37,553 nucleotides of DNA from an uncultured Bacteroidales bacterium (GTDB lineage Bacteria > Bacteroidota > Bacteroidia > Bacteroidales > Bacteroidaceae): positions 1 through 37,553 of the forward strand of contig CADBQP010000013.1 of NCBI GenBank assembly GCA_902796835.1, written 5' to 3'. Below the pieces are notes generated by a model. The model was not told the DNA's origin and made no database searches. It was given only the letters and a program-made list of their open reading frames with translations. Position 1 is the first letter of the stretch. Each line of letters begins with the position of its first letter. Positions 1 to 7,244 of the stretch are shown here, piece after piece. Made by a program: the position numbers and the translations under genes.

Positions 1-85
1 AAGTGAGGGATTCGAACCCCCGGTACGACGTAATGCGTACACCGCATTTCGAGTGCGGCTCTTTCGACCACTCAGACAACTTTCC
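1..85 (-). tRNA. tRNA-Ser (anticodon CGA), 3' end cut by the window edge
   Basis: Read on the minus strand, the acceptor arm begins GGAAAGT at 85-79. The anticodon stem CCGCA/TGCGG encloses the loop CTCGAAA, giving anticodon CGA (serine, UCG codons). A long variable arm marks a class II tRNA, and the T arm contains GGTTCGAATCC. The matching acceptor 3' strand is visible only as ACTT, so about three bases and the discriminator lie outside the window. A near-perfect promoter sits just upstream. Confidence 0.95.
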
Positions 86-103
86 TTGGCCGTTTTGCGG
101 CTG

Positions 104-135
104 CAAAAATATAAAGAATTTTTTACTGCCGCAAA
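104..135 (-). promoter_or_regulatory. Bacteroidota-type promoter for the tRNA-Ser gene
   Basis: On the minus strand TTTG (135-132) is followed by exactly 20 bases and then TATTTTTG (111-104). This matches the Bacteroidota -33/-7 consensus TTTG-N19-21-TAnnTTTG. Transcription would start near position 97, about 12 bases before the mature tRNA. Confidence 0.75.
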
Positions 136-144
136 TTGTGGACC

Positions 145-720
145 TTATTTTTTAGTATAGCGTTTGTTTAGCCCCTTTATTACTTGGTCGGTGATATTCA
201 GAGCGGGGTCGGCATAGAGCAAACTCACATCTTGTTTGCCCAGAATCATGGCATAACGCCCGTCTTTGTTGAATTCTGCAATGAAGTTCTGAATGCTGTC
301 GCGCAACGACTTGTTGAAATCGTTGGTGGCCTCGAGCATTTCGCGTTGATATTTAGCCTCAAGGTTCTCGTATTGTTGCTGCTGACGCTGCAATGATGCC
401 TGAGCTTGCTGCACTTGTTCCTGAGAGGTGTATTCTCCTTTTTGCGCCTTTTGCTGAGCTGAATTCATGGCGTTTTGCAGGGCTTGAGCCTTGGCCGACA
501 ATTGCGAAGCATAATTTTTTTGACGTGTTTCGAGTTCATCGGTCATATCGATAGCATATTGGTATTGAGAATTGATGCTGTCGAGCTCCACGTAAGCAAT
601 GACGCCTTGCTTCTTCTCATCGGCTGCTTTTTCCAAACCATTGTCTTTAGGGGTGTTGGCTTTGTTGCCGCATGCCGCAAGAGCTAAAGCGGCAACGGCT
701 AAAAGGATTGTTTTTTTCAT
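145..720 (-). CDS. OmpH/Skp-like family lipoprotein
   Basis: The 191-residue protein begins with a lipoprotein signal peptide whose lipobox LAAC places the lipidated cysteine at residue 17. After a short polar linker, residues 40-60 give the beta-strand typical of the OmpH/Skp family (VIAYVELDSINSQY). A long Gln/Glu/Lys-rich coiled coil spans roughly 62-140, and a closing segment resembles the Skp C-terminus. Skp proteins are periplasmic chaperones that hold unfolded outer-membrane proteins; a lipid-anchored form would sit on a membrane facing the periplasm. Its ATG overlaps the stop of the upstream small membrane protein gene as ATGA, so the two are probably translationally coupled. The family call is fairly sure; the chaperone function is inferred. 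Confidence 0.85.
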   Translation of the reverse strand: MKKTILLAVAALALAACGNKANTPKDNGLEKAADEKKQGVIAYVELDSINSQYQYAIDMTDELETRQKNYASQLSAKAQALQNAMNSAQQKAQKGEYTSQEQVQQAQASLQRQQQQYENLEAKYQREMLEATNDFNKSLRDSIQNFIAEFNKDGRYAMILGKQDVSLLYADPALNITDQVIKGLNKRYTKK

Positions 721-926
721 TTCGTTCGTTGCTTTTTATTCGTTTTTTGTTTGCTTTTTTCAATCACCATCTGTTCTTCTATCACACAATGAATGCCACG
801 TTGCTCTAACTGCTTATTTCCAGCAATATCCGTATGCACGAAAGGTTTTTTGAAAAACAACTTCACGGCCAGCAATGCAAGGGCTATTGCGAGGAGGGAT
901 ACAGCAGCAAGAAAAGTTTTCAGCAT
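717..926 (-). CDS. small single-pass membrane protein of unknown function
   Basis: The 69-residue product has one hydrophobic helix at about residues 3-23 followed by KLFFKK, then a soluble part with an HTDIAGNK segment, a single cysteine, and a very basic Lys/Gln/Arg-rich C-terminus. I chose the ATG at 926. The same frame can be opened from a GTG at 968, but that adds 14 residues and would start on the putative -7 box. The stop overlaps the start of the OmpH-like gene (ATGA). I recall similar short proteins in other Bacteroidales genomes but cannot name a function. The N-terminal helix with a positive flank suggests an inner-membrane anchor with a short cytoplasmic or periplasmic tail. Confidence 0.65.
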   Translation of the reverse strand: MLKTFLAAVSLLAIALALLAVKLFFKKPFVHTDIAGNKQLEQRGIHCVIEEQMVIEKSKQKTNKKQRTK

Positions 927-955
927 TGAAAGTGTAATTTTTGAACAAGATTTTA

Positions 956-963
956 TAATTTTG
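956..963 (+). promoter_or_regulatory. putative -7 box for the pepD gene
   Basis: TAATTTTG matches the TAnnTTTG consensus and would start transcription near 969, about 37 bases before the chosen ATG at 1006. No good -33 element is seen at the usual 19-21 base spacing. It lies within 20 bases of an oppositely directed promoter for the small membrane protein gene. Confidence 0.45.
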
Positions 964-967
964 GCCA

Positions 968-997
968 CAAATTTAATATAAAATTTGAATACACAAA
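968..997 (-). promoter_or_regulatory. putative promoter for the small membrane protein/OmpH-like pair
   Basis: On the minus strand TAAATTTG (975-968) fits the -7 consensus, and TTTG (997-994) lies 18 bases upstream, one short of the normal spacing. Transcription would begin near 962, about 36 bases before the ATG at 926. Confidence 0.5.
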
Positions 998-1005
998 AAC
1001 TCTCT

Positions 1006-2466
1006 ATGATTATGACACACGAAGAATTGCTTCAGCCGCAGGCTGTGTTCGACTGTTTTGCCCAGATTAATCGCATTCCACGTCCTTCAAAAAGAGAAGA
1101 GAAAATCATTGACTTTCTCCGCAAGTTTGGCGAAGGGCTGGGACTGGAAACCAAGGTTGACGACGTGGGCAATGTCGTTATCCGCAAACCTGCCGCCGCC
1201 GGATTTGAGCACCTGCCCACCGTGATATTGCAATCACACATGGACATGGTGTGCGAAAAGGAAGCCGACAAGGTCTTCGACTTTGACAACGACCCTATTG
1301 AAACTTACATAGATGGCGAGTGGCTGCGTGCACGCGGCACCACGCTGGGGGCCGACGACGGCATTGGCATGGCCATAGAAATGGCAATTTTGCAAGATAA
1401 CGGTTTGAAGCACGGCCCGATAGAATGCGTTTTCACACGCGATGAAGAAACTGGCCTCACGGGAGCTGCCGGCATGAAAAGCGGCTTCATGACGGGGCGC
1501 TACCTCATCAATCTTGATTCGGAAGATGAAGGTCAGATTTTTGTTTCGTGCGCCGGTGGTGTACGCACCGAGGCATGGTTCCCCATCGTTGAAGAGTTTA
1601 TTCCCAGAGGATATTATTTCTTCAAAGCGAGTGTGGGCGGCCTTACGGGGGGCCACTCGGGAGACGACATCAACAAGCGACGCGCCAATGCCAATAAAAT
1701 TTTGCTGCGATTTTTGTGTGCTGAACTTGAAAAGGGAGTTGACCTGCGTCTGGTGAACATTCACAGCGGGGGATTGCACAATGCCATTCCTCGCGATGGT
1801 TATGCCATTTGCGCGGTGCCCATGGAGTCGAAGGAGACGATTGCTGTTGACGCCAACGTGATGTTGGCTGCCATTCAGGAAGAATTCCGCAACACTGAGC
1901 CAGGACTTACACTCAGCATAGACACCGCTCCGGCTGAACCCACAGCCATGAAGCGTGACGATGCTGAGCGCATGCTCAAATCGCTATTTGTGGTACACAA
2001 CGGTATTCTTGAAATGGACCAAGACATGGAGGGACTGGTTCAGACATCATCAAACCTGGCCAGCATTCACACCGAGGGACGCTACGTGAAAGTGACCACA
2101 AGCCAGCGCAGCAGCCTCACATCGGCACGCGACCACATGGCTGCCATGGTGCGCACCGCTCTGCAACTGGGCGGCGCACGCGTTGACACAAACGAAGGAT
2201 ATCCCGGCTGGAAGCTAAATCCCGACTCAAAATTGCTGAAAGCTACCAAAGACAGCTACGTGCGCGTATTTAATAAGGAGCCCAAAATATTGGCCATACA
2301 TGCCGGACTGGAGTGCGGACTCTTTAGTGAAAAATATCCTGAAATCGACATGATTAGTTTTGGACCCACGCTTCGCGGAGTGCATTCGCCCGACGAAAAG
2401 TTGCACATCCCTTCTGTGAAAATGGTTTGGGACCATCTGCTCGACTTGCTCGTGCACATTGAATAA
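1006..2466 (+). CDS. pepD: aminoacyl-histidine dipeptidase (M20 family, PepD)
   Basis: This cytosolic zinc peptidase hydrolyses Xaa-His dipeptides such as carnosine and related short peptides. The M20 metal-binding pattern is complete. Numbered from the chosen ATG: SHMDMV around His78/Asp80, GADDGIG with the bridging Asp near 117, RDEETG with the catalytic and metal-binding glutamates near 147-148, an Asp/Glu pair in LDSEDEG, and HAGLECG near the C-terminus with the last histidine. The GGHSGDDI segment belongs to the lid/dimerisation domain. At 486 residues it has the family's usual length. The frame can open from a TTG at 985, but ATG 1006 (or ATG 1012) fits better because the divergent promoter occupies 968-997. 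It is followed 24 bases later by the beta-helix lipoprotein gene. Confidence 0.93.
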   Translation: MIMTHEELLQPQAVFDCFAQINRIPRPSKREEKIIDFLRKFGEGLGLETKVDDVGNVVIRKPAAAGFEHLPTVILQSHMDMVCEKEADKVFDFDNDPIETYIDGEWLRARGTTLGADDGIGMAIEMAILQDNGLKHGPIECVFTRDEETGLTGAAGMKSGFMTGRYLINLDSEDEGQIFVSCAGGVRTEAWFPIVEEFIPRGYYFFKASVGGLTGGHSGDDINKRRANANKILLRFLCAELEKGVDLRLVNIHSGGLHNAIPRDGYAICAVPMESKETIAVDANVMLAAIQEEFRNTEPGLTLSIDTAPAEPTAMKRDDAERMLKSLFVVHNGILEMDQDMEGLVQTSSNLASIHTEGRYVKVTTSQRSSLTSARDHMAAMVRTALQLGGARVDTNEGYPGWKLNPDSKLLKATKDSYVRVFNKEPKILAIHAGLECGLFSEKYPEIDMISFGPTLRGVHSPDEKLHIPSVKMVWDHLLDLLVHIE

Positions 2467-2490
2467 AAAAAGCAGAGAGAATAGCAAACC

Positions 2491-3963
2491 ATGCACGCAC
2501 TACGAATTCTTCCACAATTTCTCATGCTGGCCGTGGCTTTTGCCATGGTCAGCATGAGTACATCATGCCTGAGCGACGACGAATTTACCACATCGCCTTT
2601 GGCCATCCTCACGTCCAGCGCCGACACCGTGGCCTTCGACACCGTGATCACTGGCCGTCCTTCGGCCGCACAAAGAATTTGGATATATAATCATGCAACA
2701 GAAGGAGTGCGCATTTCGCGCATGTGGATGGAGGGAGGTACCAGTTCGCCATTTCGTGCCAACGCCGACGGAACAATGTTCGTGGATGGTAGTGCAACCA
2801 ATTTAGAAATTGGAGCTAAAGATTCGCTGTGCGTGTTTCTCTTCGTAAACATTCCTGCCACCGACGACGACACCCCAGTTAGTCAAACCGACCGCCTTCT
2901 CTTTATGACCGAAGGCGGCGCGCAGGGGGCTATTGTCCTCACAGCCAGCGGACTAAATGTCAACGTACTTGGGACCACGGTCATAAGCTCCGATACCACG
3001 CTCGGTGGCAAGAAACCATATCTGATAAGCGACAGTCTCTTTATAGCTCCTGGCGCCACGCTGAAACTCGAAGCCGGCACCACGCTGCTTTTCCACGCTA
3101 AAGCTTCGCTCATCGTTGGTGGTACGCTTAAAGCCGCAGGTACACTTGCAAAGCCCATAACCCTGCGTGGCGACCGCCTCGACAACATGTTTGACGGCCA
3201 GCCCTACGACCGCATTCCCGGACAATGGGGACGCATCGTTATTAAAAAAGAGAGTTATGCCAACGAATTGAAGTTTTGCCACATTCACAGCGCCACGGAA
3301 GGGATAGTGTGCGATTCGTCGAACATTGACAGAGAAAAACTGCGCATTGAAAGTTCCGTCATTCACAATGTGGCTGGCGATGCGCTACGAGCCTGCATGT
3401 CGCGCATTGTGGTGATAAACTCGCAAATCACCAATGCCCGCGGTAATTGCGTAAACCTGCAGGGAGGCCATAGCCTTTTTGTGCATTGCACCATTGCGAA
3501 CTTTTATCCCTTCGTCGGAGGGCGGGGCCCCGCCCTGAGCTACACCAACGGAACCGCTCAGACATCGTGGCCGCTCACCCAGGCTCGCTTTGCCAACTGC
3601 ATCATCACCGGTTATTCGAGCGACGAGATAATGGCCTACCCTTGCGATGACGAAAGCCGAGCCTTTAACTTCAAATTCGAAAACAGTCTGCTCTGCACTG
3701 ACTCTATTCAGGCAGAACAAATAGTGCAATGCTGCTGGGACAACAATACGAAAACGGTGTGGAGAGAGAAGAATTTTGAGCCCGAGTTCGACCTCGATTA
3801 TCTACTTTTCAGCTTTACCCTCTCAGAAAAGTCGCAAGCCGTAGGACGAGCCAACTCAGAAATTTCGCAGGAATTCTGCCCCGTAGACCTTGCAGGCATT
3901 CCTCGAGGAGCCACACCGTGCATGGGGTGCTACGAATATGTGCCCCCGCAAGCAATGCCCTGA
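2491..3963 (+). CDS. lipoprotein with right-handed parallel beta-helix domain
   Basis: A lipoprotein signal peptide is visible, with the lipobox cysteine near residue 26 (STSC). Residues about 35-160 look like an immunoglobulin-like beta-sandwich (TVAFDTVITGRPSAAQRIWI). From about 165 to 400 there are short repeating beta-turns of the kind seen in right-handed beta-helix proteins, with segments such as GATLKLEAGTTLLFH and SLIVGGTLKAAGTLAKPITL. The C-terminal region ends in CMGCYEY, a motif found at the end of 'choice-of-anchor Q' type beta-helix proteins. It is likely exported and lipid-anchored; no catalytic residues can be assigned, so polysaccharide binding or lysis is only a possibility. 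It sits 24 bases after pepD and 33 bases before dnaB, so it may be co-transcribed with both. Confidence 0.8.
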   Translation: MHALRILPQFLMLAVAFAMVSMSTSCLSDDEFTTSPLAILTSSADTVAFDTVITGRPSAAQRIWIYNHATEGVRISRMWMEGGTSSPFRANADGTMFVDGSATNLEIGAKDSLCVFLFVNIPATDDDTPVSQTDRLLFMTEGGAQGAIVLTASGLNVNVLGTTVISSDTTLGGKKPYLISDSLFIAPGATLKLEAGTTLLFHAKASLIVGGTLKAAGTLAKPITLRGDRLDNMFDGQPYDRIPGQWGRIVIKKESYANELKFCHIHSATEGIVCDSSNIDREKLRIESSVIHNVAGDALRACMSRIVVINSQITNARGNCVNLQGGHSLFVHCTIANFYPFVGGRGPALSYTNGTAQTSWPLTQARFANCIITGYSSDEIMAYPCDDESRAFNFKFENSLLCTDSIQAEQIVQCCWDNNTKTVWREKNFEPEFDLDYLLFSFTLSEKSQAVGRANSEISQEFCPVDLAGIPRGATPCMGCYEYVPPQAMP

Positions 3964-3996
3964 GAAAGTAAACCCCAAAAAACATTCTAAGCACTC

Positions 3997-5577
3997 ATGC
4001 CCACACCCAATAACAAACGCCGCAACACCACGGCCCGCAACCACACTCCTCTCACGCAAGAAGAACAATACGGCCGGTTGCAACCACAGGCCATTGAATT
4101 CGAAAAAGCCGTGCTCGGGGCCATGCTCATCGAAAAAGACTCGTTCTCCATGGTGAGCGACATACTTAAGCCCAAAAGTTTCTACGACCCTCGCCATCAA
4201 AAAATCTATCAAGTCATCGAGCAACTCAGCATGGCCGAGAAGCCCGTCGACATTCTCACCGTCACTGAGCAACTCAACACCAACGGCGAACTCGAAGACG
4301 TGGGAGGTCCATTCTACATTTCCCAACTCAGCACCAGCGTAGCCTCGTCGGCCCACATACAATACCATGCCCGCATCATAGCCCAAAAAGCTATGGCCCG
4401 CGAACTCATATCCTTTGCCAGTCGCATACAAGGGCAAGCCTTCGACCCCACCATAGACGTTGACAAACTCATGCAAGAGGCTGAAGGAGGACTTTTCGAG
4501 CTCTCGCAAGAAAGCCTGAAGAAAGACTACGAGCAAATAGACCCCATAGTACGCGAAGCCTATGACAACATAACTTTGGCAGCTGGGCGAGGTGCCGGAC
4601 TCAGCGGCATCCCCTCGCTCTTCAACGACCTCGACAAAATCACGGGTGGATGGCAGAACTCCGACCTCATCATCCTCGCCGCACGCCCTGCCATGGGAAA
4701 AACAGCCTTCGCACTGTCTATGGCCAAAAACATTGCCATAGACCAAAAAATTCCCGTAGCCTTCTTTTCGCTCGAAATGTCGAACCTGCAGCTCGTAAAT
4801 CGCATCATTTCCAACGTCTGCGAAATCGAATCGTCTAAAATACGCAGCGGCGACCTTAACCGGCTTGAATGGGGGCAACTCGACTACAAAATTCAAAGCC
4901 TCTATGGCATGCCTCTCTACGTAGACGATACACCCTCGCTCTCCGTTTTCGAGCTGCGCACCAAGGCACGCCGCCTTTACCGCCAACACGGAGTCAGACT
5001 CATCATCATCGACTATCTGCAGCTCATGAACGCACAGGGCATGAGCTACAACAGTCGCCAAGAAGAAGTATCCACCATCAGCCGATCGCTCAAGGGACTG
5101 GCTAAAGAGCTCAACATTCCCATTATTGCACTCTCACAACTCAATCGCTCTGTCGAGAGCCGCGATGCCTCAAAAGGCGCCGAGGGCAAGCAACCACAGC
5201 TCAGCGACCTGCGCGAATCCGGAGCCATCGAGCAAGATGCAGACATCGTATGCTTTATCCACCGACCAGAATACTACAAAATCTATAGTGGCCCCAATAA
5301 TGAAGACCTGCGCGGAAAAGCCGAGCTCATCATAGCCAAACACCGTAACGGAGCCGTAGGTAGCGTCTACCTCAACTTCAACGGTAAATATGCCCGTTTC
5401 TCGAACATAGAAAACCAAGACATCCCCTTTCCTGGTCAAGAAAATGCCCTGCTACAGTCGGCCATAAGCGGCAACGATGCACCTCCCCTCGCCGAAGAAC
5501 TTCCCCCACCAGGGGGCAGCCCCTTTCCGCCACCCGAAGCAGATGCCTTTCCCCTGCCCGAGAGCTTGCCCTACTAA
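3997..5577 (+). CDS. dnaB: replicative DNA helicase DnaB
   Basis: DnaB is the hexameric 5'-3' helicase that unwinds DNA ahead of the replisome. The N-terminal collar domain spans about residues 30-135 (PQAIEFEKAVLGAML). The RecA-like motor begins near 200 with the Walker A segment ARPAMGKTAF (Lys235, Thr236). It continues through FFSLEM (H1a), LIIIDYLQLM (Walker B, near 345), ALSQLNRSVE (the H3/Q segment) and SDLRESGAIEQDAD (arginine-finger region). A Pro-rich tail covers the last 35 or so residues and is probably disordered. The first 30 residues are basic and Asn/Thr-rich. Length (526) and motif order are normal, with no intein. A 128-base gap separates it from the DUF3127 gene. Confidence 0.97.
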   Translation: MPTPNNKRRNTTARNHTPLTQEEQYGRLQPQAIEFEKAVLGAMLIEKDSFSMVSDILKPKSFYDPRHQKIYQVIEQLSMAEKPVDILTVTEQLNTNGELEDVGGPFYISQLSTSVASSAHIQYHARIIAQKAMARELISFASRIQGQAFDPTIDVDKLMQEAEGGLFELSQESLKKDYEQIDPIVREAYDNITLAAGRGAGLSGIPSLFNDLDKITGGWQNSDLIILAARPAMGKTAFALSMAKNIAIDQKIPVAFFSLEMSNLQLVNRIISNVCEIESSKIRSGDLNRLEWGQLDYKIQSLYGMPLYVDDTPSLSVFELRTKARRLYRQHGVRLIIIDYLQLMNAQGMSYNSRQEEVSTISRSLKGLAKELNIPIIALSQLNRSVESRDASKGAEGKQPQLSDLRESGAIEQDADIVCFIHRPEYYKIYSGPNNEDLRGKAELIIAKHRNGAVGSVYLNFNGKYARFSNIENQDIPFPGQENALLQSAISGNDAPPLAEELPPPGGSPFPPPEADAFPLPESLPY

Positions 5578-5654
5578 GCATTGCCTAGCATTGGAGACAC
5601 TTCCCTCATCTGAAAAAAAGGAGCTAAAAGGAAACAAAACACATAGATTATTCG

Positions 5655-5662
5655 TATCTTCG
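5655..5662 (+). promoter_or_regulatory. putative -7 box upstream of the DUF3127 gene
   Basis: TATCTTCG is a one-base variant of TAnnTTTG and lies 43 bases before the ATG at 5706. The 128-base gap after dnaB is otherwise A-rich. No -33 element is clear. Confidence 0.35.
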
Positions 5663-5705
5663 CAGCACTAAAATCAAAAACTAACAAACACACATACTAA
5701 AAAAA

Positions 5706-6104
5706 ATGGAATTATTCGGAAAAATCATCGCCGCCCTCGAACCACGCGGCGGCGTGTCGGCTCGCACCGGCAACGCATGGAAAGCACAAAGCTTCGTACT
5801 CGAAACAATGGAGCAATATCCCCGCCGCTGCGTGTTCGATGTCTTTGGTGAAGACAAGCTCAAAGACTTCAACATTCAGGTGGGACAAGAGCTCACCGTC
5901 TCCTTCGACATCGATGCCCATGAATACCAAGGCCGCTGGTACAACTCCATCCGCGCCTGGCGTGTGCAAACAGGCAACACCCTTGGAGGCAGTGCCGCAG
6001 CACCTGCAGCACCTACTGCAGCGCCAGCAACAGCCAACATACCGGCCCCCACTGCTGCCGAAGCACCCAGCGCAGCCGACGAAGGCGACGACCTGCCCTT
6101 CTAA
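5706..6104 (+). CDS. DUF3127 family protein (OB-fold, probable ssDNA-binding type)
   Basis: The first 95 residues match what I recall of DUF3127. There is an N-terminal MELFGKI, a central FVLETMEQYPRRCVFDVFGE, then a VGQELTVSFDI strand and a closing YNSIRAWRV strand, with spacing typical of a small OB-fold. The last 35 residues are a low-complexity Ala/Pro linker ending in the acidic-hydrophobic tip DEGDDLPF, which closely resembles the protein-interaction tail of bacterial single-stranded DNA-binding proteins (DDxxPF). I infer binding to single-stranded DNA and to DNA-maintenance partners through this tip. It follows dnaB, consistent with a replication or repair role. The family assignment is strong; the function is inferred. 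Confidence 0.85.
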   Translation: MELFGKIIAALEPRGGVSARTGNAWKAQSFVLETMEQYPRRCVFDVFGEDKLKDFNIQVGQELTVSFDIDAHEYQGRWYNSIRAWRVQTGNTLGGSAAAPAAPTAAPATANIPAPTAAEAPSAADEGDDLPF

Positions 6105-6132
6105 CACTTTTACATAAGAAAAAAGAAAGGCA

Positions 6133-6816
6133 ATGAAACGCATTCGAAAAATCATCCTTTGGATGGTTATCGCTTTCTTTTCCAGCACGGTTTTCGCCGT
6201 GCTTCTTTTTAGGTTTGCACCGGTGCCCATCAGCCCTCTCATGCTCCTGCGCTGTGTTGAGCAACACCAGCAAGGCCGCGAACTTCGCATCGTACATCAA
6301 TGGGTACCCCTCAGCCAAATTTCGCCCCATCTGCCGCGTGCCGTCATAGCCTCTGAAGACCAAAATTTCGTGCGCCATCACGGATTCGACTTCGCTGCCA
6401 TTGAGGCCGCAGCACGCGAGGGGGTACGCGGTGGGCGCCGACGCGGCGGAAGCACCATTAGCCAGCAAACCGCCAAAAATGTATTTCTCTGGCCATCACG
6501 CACATGGCTTCGAAAAGGCCTTGAAGCCTATTTCACACTCCTCATCGAGACTTTTTGGTCCAAAGAGCGCATCATGGAAGTCTATCTCAACACCATAGAA
6601 ATGGGCGATGGACTCTATGGAGCTGAAGCCGTTAGTCAAACTCATTTCGGCGTCAATGCCTCGCTGCTCACAAAAAGTCAATGCGCCCTCGTGGCGGCCA
6701 CGCTTCCCAATCCGCGGCGCTATAGCTCGATGCGCCCCAGCCCCTATGTCAGAAAGCGACAGCGATGGATAGAAAAACAAATGAAACACGTAGAAAGCAT
6801 TGCTACTAATCAGTAG
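6133..6816 (+). CDS. mtgA: monofunctional peptidoglycan glycosyltransferase MtgA (GT51)
   Basis: MtgA polymerises lipid II into glycan strands at the outer face of the inner membrane. An N-terminal signal anchor covers about residues 7-28. The GT51 domain shows its diagnostic segments in order: IASEDQNFVRHHGFD with the catalytic Glu75, RGGSTISQQTAKN (residues 104-116), and KERIMEVYLNTIEMG with the second active-site glutamate near 149, followed by YGAEAVSQTHFG. There is no transpeptidase domain, and 227 residues is the normal length for the monofunctional enzyme. It starts 28 bases after the DUF3127 gene. Its last 11 bases overlap the end of the convergent minus-strand lipoprotein gene. Confidence 0.95.
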   Translation: MKRIRKIILWMVIAFFSSTVFAVLLFRFAPVPISPLMLLRCVEQHQQGRELRIVHQWVPLSQISPHLPRAVIASEDQNFVRHHGFDFAAIEAAAREGVRGGRRRGGSTISQQTAKNVFLWPSRTWLRKGLEAYFTLLIETFWSKERIMEVYLNTIEMGDGLYGAEAVSQTHFGVNASLLTKSQCALVAATLPNPRRYSSMRPSPYVRKRQRWIEKQMKHVESIATNQ

Positions 6817-7213
6817 CGCGCTTGCGAAACTCCGTAGGCCAGGCAGTGTCTAAACACAACACATCGCCGCGCCACTTGTAAGCCAAACTAATATATTTAT
6901 TCTGGGGCACATTCGTATCTGTCCTTACCATATAAATAGTGTCAGCCGTGGCCGTCCACGTATATGTGTGTGACCCCATTAGCTTATTCGATGGCTTCTC
7001 CGTCATGTAGAAAGCACCGGTACGATCTGCATTAAAATCATAGTGCATCTGCTCCTGGTCTAAGGTCACCTCGTCGAAGGTTCCCAAAAGCCTTCGTTCA
7101 TACACACTCATCGTTACCCCTTCTGGCAATTCTTCTGGTTCAGAATTTTGTGAACTATTACACGAACTAATAGTTATAGCACATATGAAAATCAATATAG
7201 TTACAATTTTCAT
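6806..7213 (-). CDS. small lipoprotein of unknown function
   Basis: Starting at the ATG at 7213, the product is 135 residues with a lipoprotein signal peptide and a lipobox cysteine at residue 18 (ITISSC). An ATG at 7243 in the same frame would add ten residues ahead of the signal and is less likely. The mature part begins with a Ser/Glu/Pro-rich linker and then has alternating polar and hydrophobic strands ending in YTWTATADTIYMV. This pattern resembles the lipocalin-like lipoproteins common in Bacteroidales (text such as LLGTFDEVTLDQ and YDFNADRTGAFYMTE). It lies downstream of the antiporter gene on the same strand with a 31-base gap, so it may be read from the same transcript. I do not recognise a specific function. 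Confidence 0.7.
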   Translation of the reverse strand: MKIVTILIFICAITISSCNSSQNSEPEELPEGVTMSVYERRLLGTFDEVTLDQEQMHYDFNADRTGAFYMTEKPSNKLMGSHTYTWTATADTIYMVRTDTNVPQNKYISLAYKWRGDVLCLDTAWPTEFRKRATD

Positions 7214-7244
7214 ATAAACTTCTTTACTTTTCATAGCCAACAAC

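Noticed and set aside
985-1005. upstream TTG start for pepD
   Set aside because: It lies in the predicted opposite promoter, and homologues I recall begin near MTHEELL-like sequence; ATG 1006 or 1012 is better.
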